In this document: positions 61,748-64,000 of the stretch, piece after piece
How the letters are laid out: each line of letters begins with the position of its first letter
How positions within the stretch are numbered: position 1 is the first letter of the stretch
Assembly: GCA_964424105.1 (NCBI GenBank)
Contig: CAYRHJ010000015.1
Span: forward strand, 8,937-72,936
Origin: CAYRHJ01 sp964424105
Lineage (GTDB): Bacteria > Planctomycetota > Phycisphaerae > UBA1845
Reading direction: 5' to 3'
Length of the DNA stretch: 64,000 bases
The notes under the pieces: model-generated
Told to the model about the DNA's origin: nothing
The model's input: the letters and a program-made list of their open reading frames with translations, nothing else
Databases searched by the model: none
Made by a program: the position numbers and the translations under genes

Positions 61748-63643
61748 TTACCCCTGTTGCTGCTCGTCATCATCCGCGGGGAACTGATCCGCGGCTTCGG
61801 GCATCGATTGGGTCTCCGATGGCAAATCCTGCTTATCGGCCACTTCGAGGTCTTCATCGGGCGCGACCGGGTTAATCACCTGGCTCGAAGCGGTCACGCT
61901 CAAGGTGCCGAACTCGCCCATGGATGACGATTCGTCGCCTGGCCCGTGAAGACCGCCGCGCCTGGCTTTGGGACGTTCCGCATCCGACTCCTCAACCTGT
62001 TGGGCGGACCAGGCGGCGCGCTTCTTGGAAAGTCCGATTTTACGTTCAACCGGATCGACTCGCAGAATCTTAACCTGGATCCGCTCGCCAATTTGAACTT
62101 CGTCGTGCGGGTCCTCGACTTTATGATCGGCCAATTCGCTGACGTGAAGTAGGCCCTCCAACTCCGGCTCAAGCTCAATGAAGACGCCGAAATTGGTAAT
62201 CTTGGTAACCGTCCCTTCAACAATTTGACCTGGAATGTAGTTAGCGGGCACGGCGTTGATCCAGGGGTCTTCATGTAACTGACGCAGGCCCAAGGCGATA
62301 CGTTGTTTATCCTGTTCAACTTTCAAGACCACGCATTCCACTTCGTCATTCTTTTTCAGAATTTCGGAAGGGTGACCAATTTTTTTAGTCCAGCTCATAT
62401 CGGAAATGTGAAGCAGGCCGTCAATTCCCTCTTCAATTTCTATAAACACGCCGTAATTGGTGAGGTTGCGCACTCGACCCTTGATTCGGGTATTGGGCGG
62501 ATATTTTTCAGCCACCTTTTCCCAGGGGTTGGCTTCGATCTGTTTGACGCCCAGCGAGATTTCCTGCTTGTCGCGATTGACGTCGAGCACGATGGCTTCG
62601 ATTTCCTGGCCGACGGACAGGATTTCGGAAGGGTGGTTGATCCGTCTCGTCCAGCTCATCTCACTGATGTGAACGAGACCTTCCACGCCGGCTTCGAGCT
62701 TGATGAAGGCGCCGTAGTTAGTGATGTTGACCACTTCGCCCTTGACGCGATTGTTGACCGGATAACGTTCCTCGACTTCGGACCAGGGGTTGGCGCTGAG
62801 TTGCTTCAGGCCCAGGGCGATCTTCTCTTTGTCGCGATCGATGTTGAGGATTTTGATCTCGATCAGCTCGTCGATTCTCACGACTTCAGACGGATGGCCG
62901 ACGCGGTCCCAGGACATATCGGTGATGTGTAACAACCCATCGATGCCGCCCAGATCGACAAAGGCGCCGAAATTCGCGATGTTTTTGACTTTACCGGTGC
63001 GAATCTGCCCGACTTCAATGTCGGTCATCAGTTTCTCTTTGGCGGCGGAACGATTTTCTTCGATCAGCTCGCGTCTGGAAATGACGATGTTGCGCCGTTC
63101 GGTGTCGATCTTCAGAACCTTCGCTTCGATCTCTCGGCCAATGTACTCACCGATGTCACCGGGGCGTCGAATATCGACCTGCGAGGCGGGGAGGAAAACG
63201 GGAACACCGATATCGACCAGCAGCCCGCCTTTGATCTTGCGCATGACCTTTCCGGTCACGATGTCGCCTTCTTTCTTGGTCTCGACGATGCGTTTCCAGT
63301 TCAAAGCCCGGTCGGCTTTGCGTTTCGAAAGGACGATTTGCCCGCTGTCTGATTCAATGGAATCGAGCCAGACGTCCAGCTCATCGCCGAGGTCGATGTC
63401 GCTGACGTCGTCCCATTCGCTCTTGGGAATGGTTCCTTCGCTTTTGAGTCCGACGTCGACCACGACGTCGTCGCCGGCCCAACCGATGATCCGCCCCCTG
63501 ATGATCGTTCCGGGTTTGCAGACGTCGTCCTCCCCACCGAAACCCTTGCCCAAAACACTGAGGTCGTCGGTCAAATCACCGAGTTCGGCGGTCAAAAGGG
63601 CTCCGTCAATATCCAGTTCGCTGATGAGGTTCTGATCTACCAT
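61748..63643 (-). CDS. rpsA: 30S ribosomal protein S1
   Basis: 631 residues with six S1 (OB-fold) domains at about 44-108, 127-192, 212-280, 298-367, 385-453 and 471-541; domains 3-6 show the canonical pattern such as GAFVDLGGIDGLLHITDMSW. An acidic C-terminal tail (DQFPADDDEQQQG) follows. It binds mRNA on the 30S subunit. The frame extends to 63793, but the ATG at 63643 has GGAAG upstream. Translation of mRNAs with weak ribosome sites in this genome may depend on it. Confidence 0.95.
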   Translation of the reverse strand: MVDQNLISELDIDGALLTAELGDLTDDLSVLGKGFGGEDDVCKPGTIIRGRIIGWAGDDVVVDVGLKSEGTIPKSEWDDVSDIDLGDELDVWLDSIESDSGQIVLSKRKADRALNWKRIVETKKEGDIVTGKVMRKIKGGLLVDIGVPVFLPASQVDIRRPGDIGEYIGREIEAKVLKIDTERRNIVISRRELIEENRSAAKEKLMTDIEVGQIRTGKVKNIANFGAFVDLGGIDGLLHITDMSWDRVGHPSEVVRIDELIEIKILNIDRDKEKIALGLKQLSANPWSEVEERYPVNNRVKGEVVNITNYGAFIKLEAGVEGLVHISEMSWTRRINHPSEILSVGQEIEAIVLDVNRDKQEISLGVKQIEANPWEKVAEKYPPNTRIKGRVRNLTNYGVFIEIEEGIDGLLHISDMSWTKKIGHPSEILKKNDEVECVVLKVEQDKQRIALGLRQLHEDPWINAVPANYIPGQIVEGTVTKITNFGVFIELEPELEGLLHVSELADHKVEDPHDEVQIGERIQVKILRVDPVERKIGLSKKRAAWSAQQVEESDAERPKARRGGLHGPGDESSSMGEFGTLSVTASSQVINPVAPDEDLEVADKQDLPSETQSMPEAADQFPADDDEQQQG

Positions 63644-64000
63644 ATGCTTCCAAATGAAAATAGGATCGTGACTGGTGGCCACGAACCGCGTCCTAGGGAG
63701 AGGTGTTGTCGTATTCGATCCCAAGGCCCACGCCATCGCGTCGGCGGAGCGATCCGCGCGAGTCATCGCGATGGCCATCTTGGATTTTATCACAGGAGTC
63801 CGATCCCCGCCAGCGGCCCCGTCGCGAAGTAAATCTTCACCCGCCTCTTAACAGAGCCGAGACCGTCAGGGAGCGGTCCGGTGTGTTTCGTCATTCCGGC
63901 GAAAGCCTGCATCCGTCATTCCGGCGGAAGCCGGCATCCAGAATCACACTGCCTGGACTCCGGCCTGCGCCGGAGTGACGGAGCGCGCCGGACCGCTCGC
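63644..64000. repeat. Repeat cluster at window end
   Basis: After the rpsA leader comes the 43-bp ttcacccgcctcttaacag element (63836-63878, one mismatch from 54606-54648), then copies of gtcattccggcgaaagcc in both orientations (63891-63985). No gene seen; the element may continue past the window. Confidence 0.75.

Overview
The window looks like a chromosomal stretch from a Planctomycetota bacterium, possibly near the Phycisphaerae. This rests on a prepilin-like protein with the planctomycete H-x9-DG style C-terminus (52996-53610), a dockerin-like secreted protein, a small MJ0042-like zinc-ribbon protein, numerous lineage-type hypothetical membrane and secreted proteins, and abundant short dispersed palindromic repeats. 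The envelope is Gram-negative: lpxA, lnt, many lipoproteins, and an mreD-PBP2-rodA elongation cluster. No plasmid, prophage, insertion sequence with a transposase or CRISPR array was seen.

Layout. 1-4283: end of serA, xseB-xseA, and pyrC. 4718-6468: unknown membrane and secreted proteins. 6941: tRNA-Leu. 7469-11252: a HlyD-like protein, a TackOD1/HD-GYP protein and a processive family-2 glycosyltransferase, which I read as a c-di-GMP-linked exopolysaccharide module. 11439-17691: small zinc ribbon, DUF4202, a pair of secreted amidohydrolases (one with its metal ligands lost), a HEATH metalloprotein, a TPR lipoprotein and a membrane protein. 17769-22456: guaB and guaA with two envelope genes between them. 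22634-24870: an SDR, queD and queF. 25453-26919: sigma-54 activator. 27485-30152: ECF sigma, putative anti-sigma and PDZ protein. 30378: rnpA without rpmH beside it. 30949-37551: secreted and lipoprotein genes, including a tail-fibre-like/M23/dockerin operon and a GxxExxY gene enclosed by 17-bp inverted repeats.

37788-49567: rsgA, tRNA-Arg, tRNA-Glu, a MoaD-like/Asp-box pair, moeA, lnt, a HEAT lipoprotein, mreD, mrdA and rodA, the last five tightly packed. 49916-54421: small unknown protein, SDR, PilZ protein, lpxA, prepilin-like protein and a Gly/Arg-tailed membrane-anchored protein. 54829-58044: one continuous reading frame encoding transketolase fused to transaldolase. 58606-60408: two-gene unit of unknown role. 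60754-63643: a primary-type sigma factor whose conserved N-terminus lies in frame but without any ATG, GTG or TTG start, then a six-domain ribosomal protein S1.

The most noteworthy observations are the transketolase-transaldolase fusion, the inverted-repeat-bounded GxxExxY unit, the sigma factor with a likely ATC start, the catalytic/non-catalytic amidohydrolase pair, a tandem triplication of the queF 3' end, a tripled 90-bp repeat framed by 20-bp direct repeats, the c-di-GMP-type exopolysaccharide module and at least three dispersed repeat families. All assignments come from reading the sequence; no database search was made.
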